This document shows, in pieces, positions 24,808 to 32,660 of a stretch of DNA of 37,190 nt. The first letter of the stretch is position 1, and each line of letters opens with the position of its first letter. Made by a program: the position numbers and the translations under genes. The stretch comes from Lachnospiraceae bacterium UBA7225 (lineage in GTDB: Bacteria > Bacillota > Clostridia > Lachnospirales > Lachnospiraceae), in the NCBI GenBank assembly GCA_002473385.1, contig DKTR01000141.1:8107-45296 (forward strand). Reading direction: 5' to 3'. The notes under the pieces were generated by a model. The model was not told where the DNA came from. It saw only the letters and a program-made list of their open reading frames with translations, and did no database searches.

Positions 24808-26093
24808 TGACAAGATCGGAGCAGCTTTTTCATGAGGCAGTCACGCTGATGCCGGGCGGCGTAAACAGTCCGGTGCGTGCTTTTGGAAATGTGCAGGAGA
24901 CACCGCGCTTTATTGAGCGCGCTGACGGGGCATATATGACAGACGCAGACGGCAATTCCTATATTGATTTTGTCGGCTCCTGGGGACCGATGATCCTGGG
25001 ACATAACCACCCGGAGGTTTTAAAGAGTGTGGTGGAGACGGCGGCAAAGGGGCTGAGCTTTGGTGCAGCGACAGAAAATGAAGTAAAAATGGCGCGGCTC
25101 ATCTGTGAGATGGTTCCCTCTGTTGAGATGGTGCGCATGGTAAATTCCGGGACAGAGGCAGTGATGAGTGCGATCCGGGCGGCGCGTGGGTTTACACGCC
25201 GGAATAAAATTGTGAAATTTATGGGATGCTATCACGGGCACAGCGATGCCATGCTGGTGAAGGCAGGATCCGGTGTCATGACGGCAGGTGTGCCGGATAG
25301 TGCAGGTGTGCCGTCGGGCTGCACACAGGATACGCTTTCTGCGGTGTACAATGATCTGGAAAGCGTCCGGACGATCTTTGAGAGCTGCAAAGAGGAAATT
25401 GCCGCAGTGATCGTGGAGCCGGTCGGAGCGAATATGGGCGTGGTGCCTCCGGCAGAAGGCTTTCTGCAGGGATTGCGCACACTCTGTGACCGGTATGACA
25501 GCCTGTTGATTTTTGATGAGGTAATTACCGGCTTTCGCTTAAGCGCGGGCGGGGCACAGGAATATTTTGGCGTGAAGCCGGATCTGACGACCTTCGGAAA
25601 GATCATCGGAGCAGGAATGCCGGTCGGCGCCTACGGCGGCAGGCGGGAAATTATGGAGATGGTTTCTCCGGTGGGCAGGGTTTACCAGGCGGGAACCTTA
25701 AGCGGCAATCCGGTGGCGATGGCGGCAGGGCTCACCCAGCTCTCCATTTTGCAAAATACGCCGGATTTTTACAGGGAGCTGAATGAGAAAGGCGACTGGT
25801 TCTATGGGGAGCTTGACCAGATTCTGGCGCGCTATGCCGTACCACATTGTCTGAATCATATTGGTTCACTCGGATGCGTGTTCTTTACCGGGGAGCCCGT
25901 AACTGATTATGCGTCCGCTAAAACAGCGGATACGGAGGCATACGGCAAATATTTTGCGTATATGCTGAAGCATGGAGTATATCTGGCTCCGTCGCAGTTT
26001 GAAGCAATGTTCCTCTCTGCTGCGCACGGCAGAGATGCAGAGCTTTCAAGGACACTGCAGATAGTGGAAGACTATGTTAAAGAAAATTACTGA
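24807..26093 (+). CDS. hemL: Glutamate-1-semialdehyde 2,1-aminomutase
   Basis: A 428-residue PLP enzyme that converts glutamate-1-semialdehyde to 5-aminolevulinate. LMPGGVNSPVRAF near the N-terminus, VNSGTEAVMSAIRAARGFT (about 112-130), the PLP aspartate segment LIFDEVITGFR, and Lys265 in TTFGKIIGAGMPVGAYGG are all in place. It starts in the last base of the hemB stop and ends 20 bases inside the next gene. Together with hemA it completes the C5 route to aminolevulinate within this locus. Confidence 0.96.
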   Translation: MTRSEQLFHEAVTLMPGGVNSPVRAFGNVQETPRFIERADGAYMTDADGNSYIDFVGSWGPMILGHNHPEVLKSVVETAAKGLSFGAATENEVKMARLICEMVPSVEMVRMVNSGTEAVMSAIRAARGFTRRNKIVKFMGCYHGHSDAMLVKAGSGVMTAGVPDSAGVPSGCTQDTLSAVYNDLESVRTIFESCKEEIAAVIVEPVGANMGVVPPAEGFLQGLRTLCDRYDSLLIFDEVITGFRLSAGGAQEYFGVKPDLTTFGKIIGAGMPVGAYGGRREIMEMVSPVGRVYQAGTLSGNPVAMAAGLTQLSILQNTPDFYRELNEKGDWFYGELDQILARYAVPHCLNHIGSLGCVFFTGEPVTDYASAKTADTEAYGKYFAYMLKHGVYLAPSQFEAMFLSAAHGRDAELSRTLQIVEDYVKENY

Positions 26094-26742
26094 AATGATT
26101 CTGGTGCCTGTCACGATGCTGTTTCTCATTTCGGCAGCCGTATATTTGACGCTGGCATGGAAACCATTGTATTATTTTGATATACGATATCTGAATATTG
26201 CAGAAAAATCGGGTTATTCCGAGGAGGAGATCCGGGAAAATTATGATGCGCTGATTGATTATAATCTTTCGCCCCGGCGGGATGAGCTGGTATTTCCCAC
26301 ACTTCCGATGTCACGGGAGGGAGAAATTCATTTTCGTGAGGTGAAGGCGATTTTCCAGTTCTTTTTGTGGATACTGGTGTGCAGCGCGCCGTTGCCGGCG
26401 ATTGCGGTTATCGTTTTTTGGAGAAAGAAGTGGGAGATGGCGTTTCTGAAATGGTCGGCGCTTCTGACACCGTTGCTGATCTCTGGAGTGGGTCTTCTGA
26501 TTGCCGCGGACTGGGATCGTGCGTTCGTGTTGTTCCACGAACTGGTTTTTCAGAACGATTACTGGCTGTTTGATCCGGCGACGGATCCGGTGATTACCAT
26601 TTTACCGGATACCTTTTTTCTGCACTGTGCGGTATTGATTCTGGCTCTGATTGCGATTGAATCGGCAGCGCTGGCAGCTATATGGAAGCAAAGCGCGCGG
26701 GTGCGCGGGAAAGGAAATGTGGGAAATGAAAAAATTATGTAA
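26074..26742 (+). CDS. TIGR01906/DUF1461-like integral membrane protein
   Basis: A 222-residue protein with about four membrane segments (near residues 6-29, 90-113, 122-143 and 184-208). A long extracytoplasmic loop follows the first segment (PLYYFDIRYLNIAEKSGYSEEEIRENYDALIDYN). That loop and the overall plan match the TIGR01906 (DUF1461) family, of unknown function. The recognition is from the loop pattern and is moderately sure. It overlaps the hemL end by 20 bases and the next gene's start by 17, so it is co-transcribed with the tetrapyrrole genes, though no biochemical link is evident. Confidence 0.7.
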   Translation: MLKKITEMILVPVTMLFLISAAVYLTLAWKPLYYFDIRYLNIAEKSGYSEEEIRENYDALIDYNLSPRRDELVFPTLPMSREGEIHFREVKAIFQFFLWILVCSAPLPAIAVIVFWRKKWEMAFLKWSALLTPLLISGVGLLIAADWDRAFVLFHELVFQNDYWLFDPATDPVITILPDTFFLHCAVLILALIAIESAALAAIWKQSARVRGKGNVGNEKIM

Positions 26743-26908
26743 ATCCAAAGATGACAGGATGCTCTGCGGAGTGTGCAGCGGTATTGGAAAATATCTTAAT
26801 ATTGATGCGACGCTGGTACGGCTGGTTTTTGCAATTCTGGGATTGTGGAGCGGCATCGGCGTGCTTCTCTATATTGCTGCGGTAATTATCATTCCGTCGG
26901 AGCCGTAA
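26726..26908 (+). CDS. PspC-domain small membrane protein
   Basis: A 60-residue protein that is essentially one PspC domain: KLCKSKDDRMLCGVCSGIGKYLNIDATLVRLVF followed by a hydrophobic segment (about residues 32-56) ending in IIPSEP. PspC proteins are linked to envelope stress responses, but single-domain Firmicutes versions mostly lack an assigned role. The start is ATG 26726, supported by AAAGGA at 26710-26715; an ATG at 26717 is too close to that site. It overlaps the preceding membrane-protein gene by 17 bases and is the last gene of the run. Confidence 0.85.
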   Translation: MKKLCKSKDDRMLCGVCSGIGKYLNIDATLVRLVFAILGLWSGIGVLLYIAAVIIIPSEP

Positions 26909-26941
26909 AAAACTATGGAAAAGAATCTTTTTTGAAAAGAT

Positions 26942-26969
26942 GTATAAGTGGCAGAGAATTGACGATACT
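26942..26969 (+). promoter_or_regulatory. Possible sigma-G/F-like promoter for the SASP gene
   Basis: GTATA at 26942-26946 and CGATACT at 26963-26969, spaced 16 bases apart, loosely resemble a forespore sigma promoter, which would suit a small acid-soluble spore protein. The -10 match is imperfect. Confidence 0.3.
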
Positions 26970-27003
26970 CCTTAAATAGAAAAAAGAAAGGGGTATGGTT
27001 TTT

Positions 27004-27192
27004 ATGCCGAAAAGTAAGAAAAAAATTGATCTGCAGAATATGGAACCGGAAGAAAAGCTGAAATATGAGATCGCCGAAGAGCTGGGACTGCTGGACAGAG
27101 TGCTGCAGGACGGCTGGCGGTCTCTGTCCGCAAAAGAGACAGGACGCATTGGCGGTCTCATTACAAAGCGCAGACGGGAAGAAAAAGTTTAG
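27004..27192 (+). CDS. Small acid-soluble spore protein, alpha/beta type
   Basis: A 62-residue DNA-binding spore protein (PF00269 family). The block KYEIAEELGLLDRVLQDGW, followed by SLSAKETGRIGGLITKRRR, is the SASP hallmark: a helix with the ELGL pattern, then a GRIGG turn and a second helix. These proteins coat spore DNA and protect it. The start is ATG 27004 rather than 26995, because AAAGGGG at 26986-26992 would be only 2 bases from the earlier ATG. This gene shows the organism is, or descends from, an endospore former. holA begins 8 bases after it. Confidence 0.82.
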   Translation: MPKSKKKIDLQNMEPEEKLKYEIAEELGLLDRVLQDGWRSLSAKETGRIGGLITKRRREEKV

Positions 27193-27199
27193 GAATTGC

Positions 27200-28174
27200 A
27201 TGAAAAATCTGATACAGGACTTGAAAAATAACGAGTTTAAAAATATCTATCTTCTCTGCGGGGAAGAGGATTATCTGAAAAAGCAGTATAAGCATCGTCT
27301 GCAGACGGCGCTGATCTCACCGGAAGATACTGTGAATCTGAACTGCTATGCGGGCAAAAATATTTCTGTCAACGAGCTGATCGACCAGGCAGAGACACTG
27401 CCGTTTTTTGCGGAGAGAAGGCTTCTGGTCGTTGAGGACAGTGGTTTTTTTAAGAGCGCCAGCGCGCAGCTCGCGCAGTATCTGGAAAATGTACCGCCTA
27501 CCACCTTCTTTTTATTTGTGGAGGATGAGGTGGACAAAAGACAGAAGCTCTACAAGACGGTAAAGAGTCATGGCAGGATTGTGGAATTCAAAAAACAGAC
27601 GGAGGATACGCTGTCGCGCTGGATTCTGGGGATTCTGAAAAAGGAAAATAAAAATATAACGCGCAGGGCGATGGAGCTTTTTCTGGAAAAGACCGGCACG
27701 GATATGAATAATATCAGTACGGAGCTGGAAAAACTGCTATGCTATACAATAGAAAAGGATGTGATTACGCCGGAGGATGTCGAGGAAATCTGTACGGCGC
27801 AGACTGTTAACAAAATTTTTGATATGGTGAATGCAGTTTCTGCCGGAAACAACCGGAGGGCGCTGGATCTGTACTACGATCTGCTCGCCCTGAAGGAGCC
27901 GCCGATGCGGATCCTGTATCTGGTGACGCGGCAGTTTAACCAGCTCCTGCAGGTAAAGGGACTGCGCAGCCACGGTTATGATGCGGATAGTATTGCGGGA
28001 AAGCTGGGGATGCAGCGGTTCGTGGCCCAGGGCTGTGTGAGGCAGTCGGAGCGTTTTTCAGAAGCAGAATTAAAGCGGCTTGTTGTGCAGTGTGCAGAGA
28101 CGGAAGAGGCGGTAAAAACAGGAAATTTGAATGAAAAACTTGGCGTGGAACTGATCCTTGCGAAAAAGTCATAG
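27200..28174 (+). CDS. holA: DNA polymerase III subunit delta
   Basis: A 324-residue clamp-loader subunit. The N-terminus (FKNIYLLCGEEDYLKKQYKHRL) is the start of the DNA_pol3_delta fold, and RRLLVVEDSGFF lies at about residues 75-86. A middle lid region with LEKTGTDMNNISTELEKLLCY and a C-terminal helical collar (LYDLLALKEPPMRILYLVTRQFNQLLQ) follow the family order. The length fits Gram-positive HolA. The start is ATG 27200, with AGGA at 27191-27194 within the SASP stop; longer in-frame versions overlap the SASP gene in another frame. Confidence 0.92.
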   Translation: MKNLIQDLKNNEFKNIYLLCGEEDYLKKQYKHRLQTALISPEDTVNLNCYAGKNISVNELIDQAETLPFFAERRLLVVEDSGFFKSASAQLAQYLENVPPTTFFLFVEDEVDKRQKLYKTVKSHGRIVEFKKQTEDTLSRWILGILKKENKNITRRAMELFLEKTGTDMNNISTELEKLLCYTIEKDVITPEDVEEICTAQTVNKIFDMVNAVSAGNNRRALDLYYDLLALKEPPMRILYLVTRQFNQLLQVKGLRSHGYDADSIAGKLGMQRFVAQGCVRQSERFSEAELKRLVVQCAETEEAVKTGNLNEKLGVELILAKKS

Positions 28175-28243
28175 TTAAAAATTGACTAAAATCGCTAGAC
28201 GGAATATGACTTCTTATATAATACGTATAAAGGGGTTGATTTC

Positions 28244-28468
28244 ATGAGAAAATACAAAAGGATCAGAGATCTGCGCGAGGACAAAGATATCACGCAGACG
28301 AAGATGGCAGAAAAGCTGAATATTTCTCAGAGGACTTACAGCCGCTATGAAAATGCAGACAGCCTGATGCCGCTTGACATCCTGGTTCAGATTGCAGATA
28401 TCCATGGTGTCAGCATCGATTATCTGCTGGAGCGCACAGATGTTCCAAGGATGTATCCGCACAGATAA
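28244..28468 (+). CDS. XRE-family helix-turn-helix regulator
   Basis: A 74-residue protein made almost entirely of a Cro/C1-type HTH (RIRDLREDKDITQTKMAEKLNISQRTYSRYENADSLMPLDILVQIADIHGVSIDYLLERTD, residues 6-67). No ligand or oligomerisation domain follows. The start is ATG 28244 with AAAGGGG upstream. TTGACT at 28182-28187 with TATGAC at 28205-28210 (17-base spacer), or the TATAAT at 28217-28222, could be its promoter. Its position just before sigK makes a sporulation link possible but unproven. Confidence 0.88.
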   Translation: MRKYKRIRDLREDKDITQTKMAEKLNISQRTYSRYENADSLMPLDILVQIADIHGVSIDYLLERTDVPRMYPHR

Positions 28469-28547
28469 GCAGGGAAATATTTCCGGATTTTGTATATACA
28501 TGAACCCGGCGTATTCTGGAAAGTAATTCTTATTCAGAGGGAAAAGC

Positions 28548-28575
28548 ACTAAAAAGGGAGTTTACACATAGACTA
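28548..28575 (+). promoter_or_regulatory. Possible sigma-E/K promoter of sigK
   Basis: CATAGACTA at 28567-28575 fits the CATANNNTA -10 element of mother-cell sigma factors, and AC at 28548-28549 fits the sigma-K -35 dinucleotide at a 17-base spacing. Plausible for self- or sigma-E-driven sigK expression. Confidence 0.45.
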
Positions 28576-28602
28576 ATATAAACCCCTTTGAGGTGCTTTT
28601 TT

Positions 28603-29226
28603 ATGAAGTCTTTTCCAAAGCCGCTTACTCCCGAAGAAGAAGCCTGGTTTCTTCAGAAATATAAGGAAGGCGACCTGGAAGCGAAAAAAATCCTGATCGA
28701 GAGGAATTTGCGGCTGGTAGCACATGTGGCGAAAAAGTATCAGAAGCAGGGGGAGGACGGGGAAGATCTGATTTCTGTGGGTACTATCGGATTGATAAAG
28801 GCAGTTTCCACCTTCGACCACGCAAAGACCAACAAGCTTGCGACTTATGCCGCCAGATGTGTAGAAAATGAGCTTTTGATGCTGTTTCGTTCACGAAAGA
28901 AGATTGCGCGCGAGGTATCCTTAAATGAGCCGATCGGGACAGATAAAGAAGGCAACGAGATTAGTCTGATCGATGTGATCGAGGGCGAGAATATCGATGT
29001 GATCGAGCGCATGGAGCTGGACAGAAACACGCAAAAGCTTTACGGGTTGCTGGAAAAGGTCCTCACCGGGAGAGAACAGGAAATTTTAAAGCTGCGGTAC
29101 GGACTTTACGGAAAATCAGAGATGACACAAAGAGAAATTGCTGATAAAATGGGAATATCAAGATCCTATGTATCCAGGATCGAGAAGAGCGCGGTTGCAA
29201 AGCTGCGCCAGCATTTCTATGTGTGA
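28603..29226 (+). CDS. sigK: RNA polymerase sporulation sigma factor sigma-K
   Basis: A 207-residue sigma-70 family factor for late mother-cell gene expression. Region 2 (RNLRLVAHVAKKYQKQGEDGEDLISVGTIGLIKAVSTFD, about 33-71) and YAARCVENELLM are close to known SigK. DKEGNEISLIDVIEGEN is the SigK linker, and region 4 ends with MTQREIADKMGISRSYVSRIEKSAVAKLR. The reading frame has a stop at 28579-28581, so there is no hydrophobic pro-sequence, and the coding region is not split by a skin-type element. The start is ATG 28603 with GAGGTG at 28590-28595. Confidence 0.93.
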   Translation: MKSFPKPLTPEEEAWFLQKYKEGDLEAKKILIERNLRLVAHVAKKYQKQGEDGEDLISVGTIGLIKAVSTFDHAKTNKLATYAARCVENELLMLFRSRKKIAREVSLNEPIGTDKEGNEISLIDVIEGENIDVIERMELDRNTQKLYGLLEKVLTGREQEILKLRYGLYGKSEMTQREIADKMGISRSYVSRIEKSAVAKLRQHFYV

Positions 29227-29268
29227 CAGGTGCTGCCGGATAGCAATGGCGGTTTTAAGGAGAGAGGC

Positions 29269-29829
29269 ATGATTTATTTTTGCAGAAAAACACTGGATAA
29301 TCAGGGACAAAAGCACACAGAACAGACGGAGGCGGCAAGGAAGCTGCTTCTTGCCGGGCTTCGTCTGGAATATGGTATTAAGAAACTGCCTGTTATAGCG
29401 GCGGATGAGATGGGAAAGCCCTATTTCCCGGATATGACGCAGCTTTTTTTTAATTACAGTCATTGCCGTGAGGGAATTTTGTGCGGTATCAGCGACGCGC
29501 CTATCGGTGTCGATCTCGAGCCGGTGCGGGAATACCGGAGAACGCTGGCAGCGAGGGTATGTCATCCGCAGGAGACAGCGCTTTTGCAGGAAATGGAGCA
29601 GAAGGATCTGGCATTGATAAAGATCTGGGTGTCGAAGGAAGCGTATCTGAAATATCTGGGCACCGGTATCCGCAGCGATCTGCGGCTTCTGGATATGTCC
29701 GCTGCAGTGCGGCAGGATGAAATCCGGTATGGAAACTGTTTTTTGCGGCTCTGGATGCAGGACGACATCTGTATGTGTGTCTGCACGGAAGAAGTATATC
29801 AGGGTGAAGTTCTGCAGATTGAAATCTAA
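29269..29829 (+). CDS. 4'-phosphopantetheinyl transferase, Sfp type
   Basis: A 186-residue enzyme that transfers phosphopantetheine from CoA onto carrier proteins. The two magnesium and CoA motifs are intact: GVDLEPVR near residues 80-87 and KIWVSKEAYLKYLGTGI near 120-136. FFNYSHCREGILC precedes the first, as in Sfp-type enzymes. Size and motifs separate it from the shorter AcpS. No polyketide or peptide synthase is in the window, so its target is unknown. The start is ATG 29269 with AAGGAGAG at 29258-29265, rather than an upstream alternative codon. Confidence 0.88.
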   Translation: MIYFCRKTLDNQGQKHTEQTEAARKLLLAGLRLEYGIKKLPVIAADEMGKPYFPDMTQLFFNYSHCREGILCGISDAPIGVDLEPVREYRRTLAARVCHPQETALLQEMEQKDLALIKIWVSKEAYLKYLGTGIRSDLRLLDMSAAVRQDEIRYGNCFLRLWMQDDICMCVCTEEVYQGEVLQIEI

Positions 29830-29840
29830 ATAGATTTTCG

Positions 29841-29869
29841 TTGCATTTACATATCATATATGATATCAT
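29841..29869 (+). promoter_or_regulatory. Possible promoter with palindromic operator before comM
   Basis: TTGCAT at 29841-29846 and TATCAT at 29864-29869 have a 17-base spacer. A perfect 16-base palindrome, ATATCATATATGATAT (29851-29866), covers the spacer and touches the -10 box, as an operator would. Confidence 0.4.
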
Positions 29870-29960
29870 AACGTTAAAGAAAGTCCAAATTCTTTTCTGA
29901 ATAATCTGATAATCTTTAAATACCAGCATACAAAAGTACAATAGAAGAGGAGGAATGTAT

Positions 29961-31490
29961 TTGTTTAGTACAGTAATGTCTGCGTCTGTTTTCGGCGTGG
30001 AGAGCAGACCGGTAAATGTGGAGGCGGATATTACCGACGGACTGCCATCGTTTACGATGGTAGGTTTTTTATCAGCGCAGGTGAAGGAGGCGCAGGAGCG
30101 GGTGCGCACAGCTTTGAAAAACAGCGGTCTTCGTATGGAGCCAAAGAGAATTACGGTCAACCTTTCACCGGCGGATGTGAAAAAGAGCGGGACAGGCTTT
30201 GATCTTGCGATTGCCGTGGTGATTGCGGCAGCCTACGGTAAAATTTCCAGTGAGCGGCTGGAGGGCATTTTATTTGCGGGGGAATTAAATCTGAACGGGG
30301 AGGTGCTGCCGATACCGGGTATTCTGCCAATCGTGGCGGGTGCGCGGGAATGCGGCTGTCACACCTGTATTCTGCCGAAAGCGAATGAAAAGGAGGGTGC
30401 AATCATCTCCGGCATCCGTGTTTTTGGTGTCCGTACATTGGCGGAAACGATGGCATATTTAAAGGGGGAGTGCATTCTGAAGCCGGTATGCAGCGGGGAA
30501 ATAGAGGAGGAAGAAGCGGCGCGGTATGAGGATTTTGCGGAGGTTGGCGGGCAGGAAGCCGCCCGGCGGGCGGTGGAGGTGGCAGTGTCCGGCTTTCACA
30601 ATCTGCTGATGGTAGGACCGCCGGGAGCCGGAAAATCTATGCTGGCGAGGCGGATACCGGGGATATTGCCGCCGCTTTCCCTGGAAGAGAAAATTGAAAT
30701 TTCAAAGGTTTACAGCATTGCCGGTCTGCTGACGAAGGATCATCATCTTGTGCAGCAAAGACCGTTCCGCGCACCGCACCATAGCATTACAGCGAAGGCG
30801 ATGGCAGGCGGAGGAAATTTTCCCCGCCCCGGTGAGATAAGTCTTGCGCACAATGGGGTGTTGTTTCTGGATGAGCTGCCGGAGTTTTCACGGGAGACTC
30901 TGGAGGTATTAAGGCAGCCTCTGGAGGAGCGCCGGGTGTGCATCTCCAGAACCGGCGGGATCTGCAGTTATCCGGCGAACATCATGCTGATTGCCGCGAT
31001 GAATCCCTGTCCGTGCGGAAATTATCCGGATCTGGAAAAATGTCTTTGTACGCATAGCCAGGTACAGCGTTATTTAAGCCGCATCAGCTCACCGCTTCTG
31101 GACCGTATCGATATCACGATTGAGGTTCCGGCGGTACAGTACCGGGCGCTGGAGATGGGGAAAAACGGGGAGACATCAGAGCAGATACGGGCAAGGGTTT
31201 TGCTGGCACACAAGGTGCAGGAGCGGCGCTACCGGAATACATCGTTTCGCTTTAACGCAGATCTTGACCAGAACGGTATCCGTGTATACTGTCCGCTCGG
31301 AAGAGCAGAGGAGAAGATGATGCAGGAGGCATTTGAAAAACTGGATCTGAGCGCGCGGACGTACTATCGTATTCTGAAGGTGGCACGGACGATTGCTGAT
31401 ATGGCAGGCAGCGAAACGATCAAAGTCTGTCATCTGCAGGAAGCACTCTGCTATCGCAGTATCCATAAGCGGTACTGGCTAAACCGATAA
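29961..31490 (+). CDS. comM: YifB/ComM-family Mg-chelatase-like AAA ATPase
   Basis: A 509-residue protein of the ComM family, a hexameric helicase that in naturally transformable bacteria extends strand exchange. The N-terminal Lon-protease-like fold contains VESRPVNVEADITDGLPSFTMVG and KRITVNLSPADVKKSG. The AAA part has Walker A GPPGAGKS at about residues 219-226 and Walker B VLFLDELPEF, and PCPCGNYPD is the family cysteine-rich turn. The start is probably TTG 29961, because AGGAGG at 29948-29953 is 7 bases away and would abut the ATG at 29955. It is followed by dprA, another DNA-uptake gene. Confidence 0.92.
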   Translation: MFSTVMSASVFGVESRPVNVEADITDGLPSFTMVGFLSAQVKEAQERVRTALKNSGLRMEPKRITVNLSPADVKKSGTGFDLAIAVVIAAAYGKISSERLEGILFAGELNLNGEVLPIPGILPIVAGARECGCHTCILPKANEKEGAIISGIRVFGVRTLAETMAYLKGECILKPVCSGEIEEEEAARYEDFAEVGGQEAARRAVEVAVSGFHNLLMVGPPGAGKSMLARRIPGILPPLSLEEKIEISKVYSIAGLLTKDHHLVQQRPFRAPHHSITAKAMAGGGNFPRPGEISLAHNGVLFLDELPEFSRETLEVLRQPLEERRVCISRTGGICSYPANIMLIAAMNPCPCGNYPDLEKCLCTHSQVQRYLSRISSPLLDRIDITIEVPAVQYRALEMGKNGETSEQIRARVLLAHKVQERRYRNTSFRFNADLDQNGIRVYCPLGRAEEKMMQEAFEKLDLSARTYYRILKVARTIADMAGSETIKVCHLQEALCYRSIHKRYWLNR

Positions 31491-31501
31491 GGGGGAGAAA
31501 T

Positions 31502-32605
31502 TTGAAAAAAGAATATGATGAAAGAAGAGAAATGGAGTGGCTCTGGCTCTGCAGCATTCCGGGGCTTTACGAAGCAGACCGCAAAAAGCTTCTGCAGGTC
31601 TGGCAGGAGCCGGGACGGGTGTATGCGGCTGTGAAGGGCAGGACGGAGAAGCTGCCGGTTCTGAGTGAAAAAAAGATGCTTTCTGTGCGCAGCCACTGGG
31701 ATTTCTCCCGTGTGCAGGAAGCGTATCATAAGTGGCGGGAAAATGGAATACAATTTATCAGCTGCCGGAATCCGGCGTACCCGCAGCAGCTTTTGCAGAT
31801 TAGTGATTATCCCTCCGGGCTCTTTTACAAGGGAGCGATGATTTCCGGGGAGGAGGTCTGCGTGGCAGTTATCGGCGCGAGAATGTGTACTTATAATGGA
31901 AGAAACACTGCGGAAACCTTCGCCGGAAGGCTGGCGGAAAACGGTATTTCCGTGGTGAGCGGCATGGCTTATGGCATTGACGCGCGGGCGCAGGCAGCGT
32001 GCCTTGAAGCAGGCGGAAAAAGCTATGCTGTCCTGGGATGCGGTGTGGACATTTGTTATCCTGCGGAAAACAGAGAGCTGTACGAGAAACTCGTCAGAAG
32101 CGGAGGAATTATATCAGAATTTCCGCCGGGCACAGCGCCTGTTTCCTGGCATTTTCCTATGCGGAACCGTATCATCAGCGGATTGTCCAAAATCGTTGTC
32201 GTGGTCGAGGCACGGAAGAAGAGCGGCACGCTGATTACGGCGGATCTTGCGCTTGAGCAGGGAAGGGATGTCTATGCGTTTCCGGGGCGTATGCAGGATG
32301 CGCTGAGCGCAGGCTGCAACCGGCTGATACGGGATGGGGCCGGAATGATCACTGACATAGAGGAGTTTCTGGAGATGAATGGATTCTTCACAAAAAAGAA
32401 CGATAAAGAGAAAAACTCAAATATGGTACTTGCATCGTCTGAAAAATTGGTGTATAGTTGTCTGGATTCTGATGCAAAAAACCTGCAGGCGCTGGCGGAG
32501 GAAACTGATCTTCCAATCTGGCAGGTGATGGGAGCTTTAAGCGCTCTTGAACTGAAGGGACTTGTGTCAGAAAGCGGAAAAAATAATTATGTAAAAATGA
32601 AATGA
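31502..32605 (+). CDS. dprA: DNA processing protein DprA
   Basis: A 367-residue protein that loads RecA onto incoming single-stranded DNA during transformation; it is also widely kept in non-competent species. The Rossmann-like core runs VAVIGARMCTYNGR, then VVSGMAYGIDARAQAACLEAGG, YAVLGCGVDICYPAENREL, SEFPPGTAPVSWHFPMRNRIISGLS and the GTLITADLALEQGRDVYAFPG motif. A C-terminal winged-helix DprA domain follows (about 305-365). The start is TTG 31502 with a GGGGGAG site 4 bases upstream. It sits 11 bases after comM. Confidence 0.95.
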   Translation: MKKEYDERREMEWLWLCSIPGLYEADRKKLLQVWQEPGRVYAAVKGRTEKLPVLSEKKMLSVRSHWDFSRVQEAYHKWRENGIQFISCRNPAYPQQLLQISDYPSGLFYKGAMISGEEVCVAVIGARMCTYNGRNTAETFAGRLAENGISVVSGMAYGIDARAQAACLEAGGKSYAVLGCGVDICYPAENRELYEKLVRSGGIISEFPPGTAPVSWHFPMRNRIISGLSKIVVVVEARKKSGTLITADLALEQGRDVYAFPGRMQDALSAGCNRLIRDGAGMITDIEEFLEMNGFFTKKNDKEKNSNMVLASSEKLVYSCLDSDAKNLQALAEETDLPIWQVMGALSALELKGLVSESGKNNYVKMK

Positions 32606-32606
32606 A

Positions 32607-32635
32607 CGTAACTATAAAGGCACGTAATAGTTACG
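32607..32635. repeat. Inverted repeat between dprA and topA
   Basis: CGTAACTAT (32607-32615) and ATAGTTACG (32627-32635) are perfect 9-base arms around an 11-base spacer. No T-run follows, so it is not a standard terminator. It lies 25 bases ahead of topA. The GTAAC...GTTAC ends recall the palindromes at 5004 and 17889, but the interior differs. Confidence 0.6.
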
Positions 32636-32660
32636 AATGATTTTTACGGAGGAAATCCTG

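Noticed and set aside
26925..26941. AT-rich hairpin ATCTTTT-TTG-AAAAGAT as a terminator after the PspC gene
   Set aside because: The stem is only 7 AT-rich pairs and is followed by GTATAAG, not by a T-run.
28603..29226. A skin-like interruption of sigK
   Set aside because: The sigma-K frame is continuous with regions 2 to 4 in order.
31680..31700. A GCCACTG string recalling the cobalamin riboswitch B12 box
   Set aside because: It is inside dprA coding sequence, far from any cbi gene, with no surrounding riboswitch structure.
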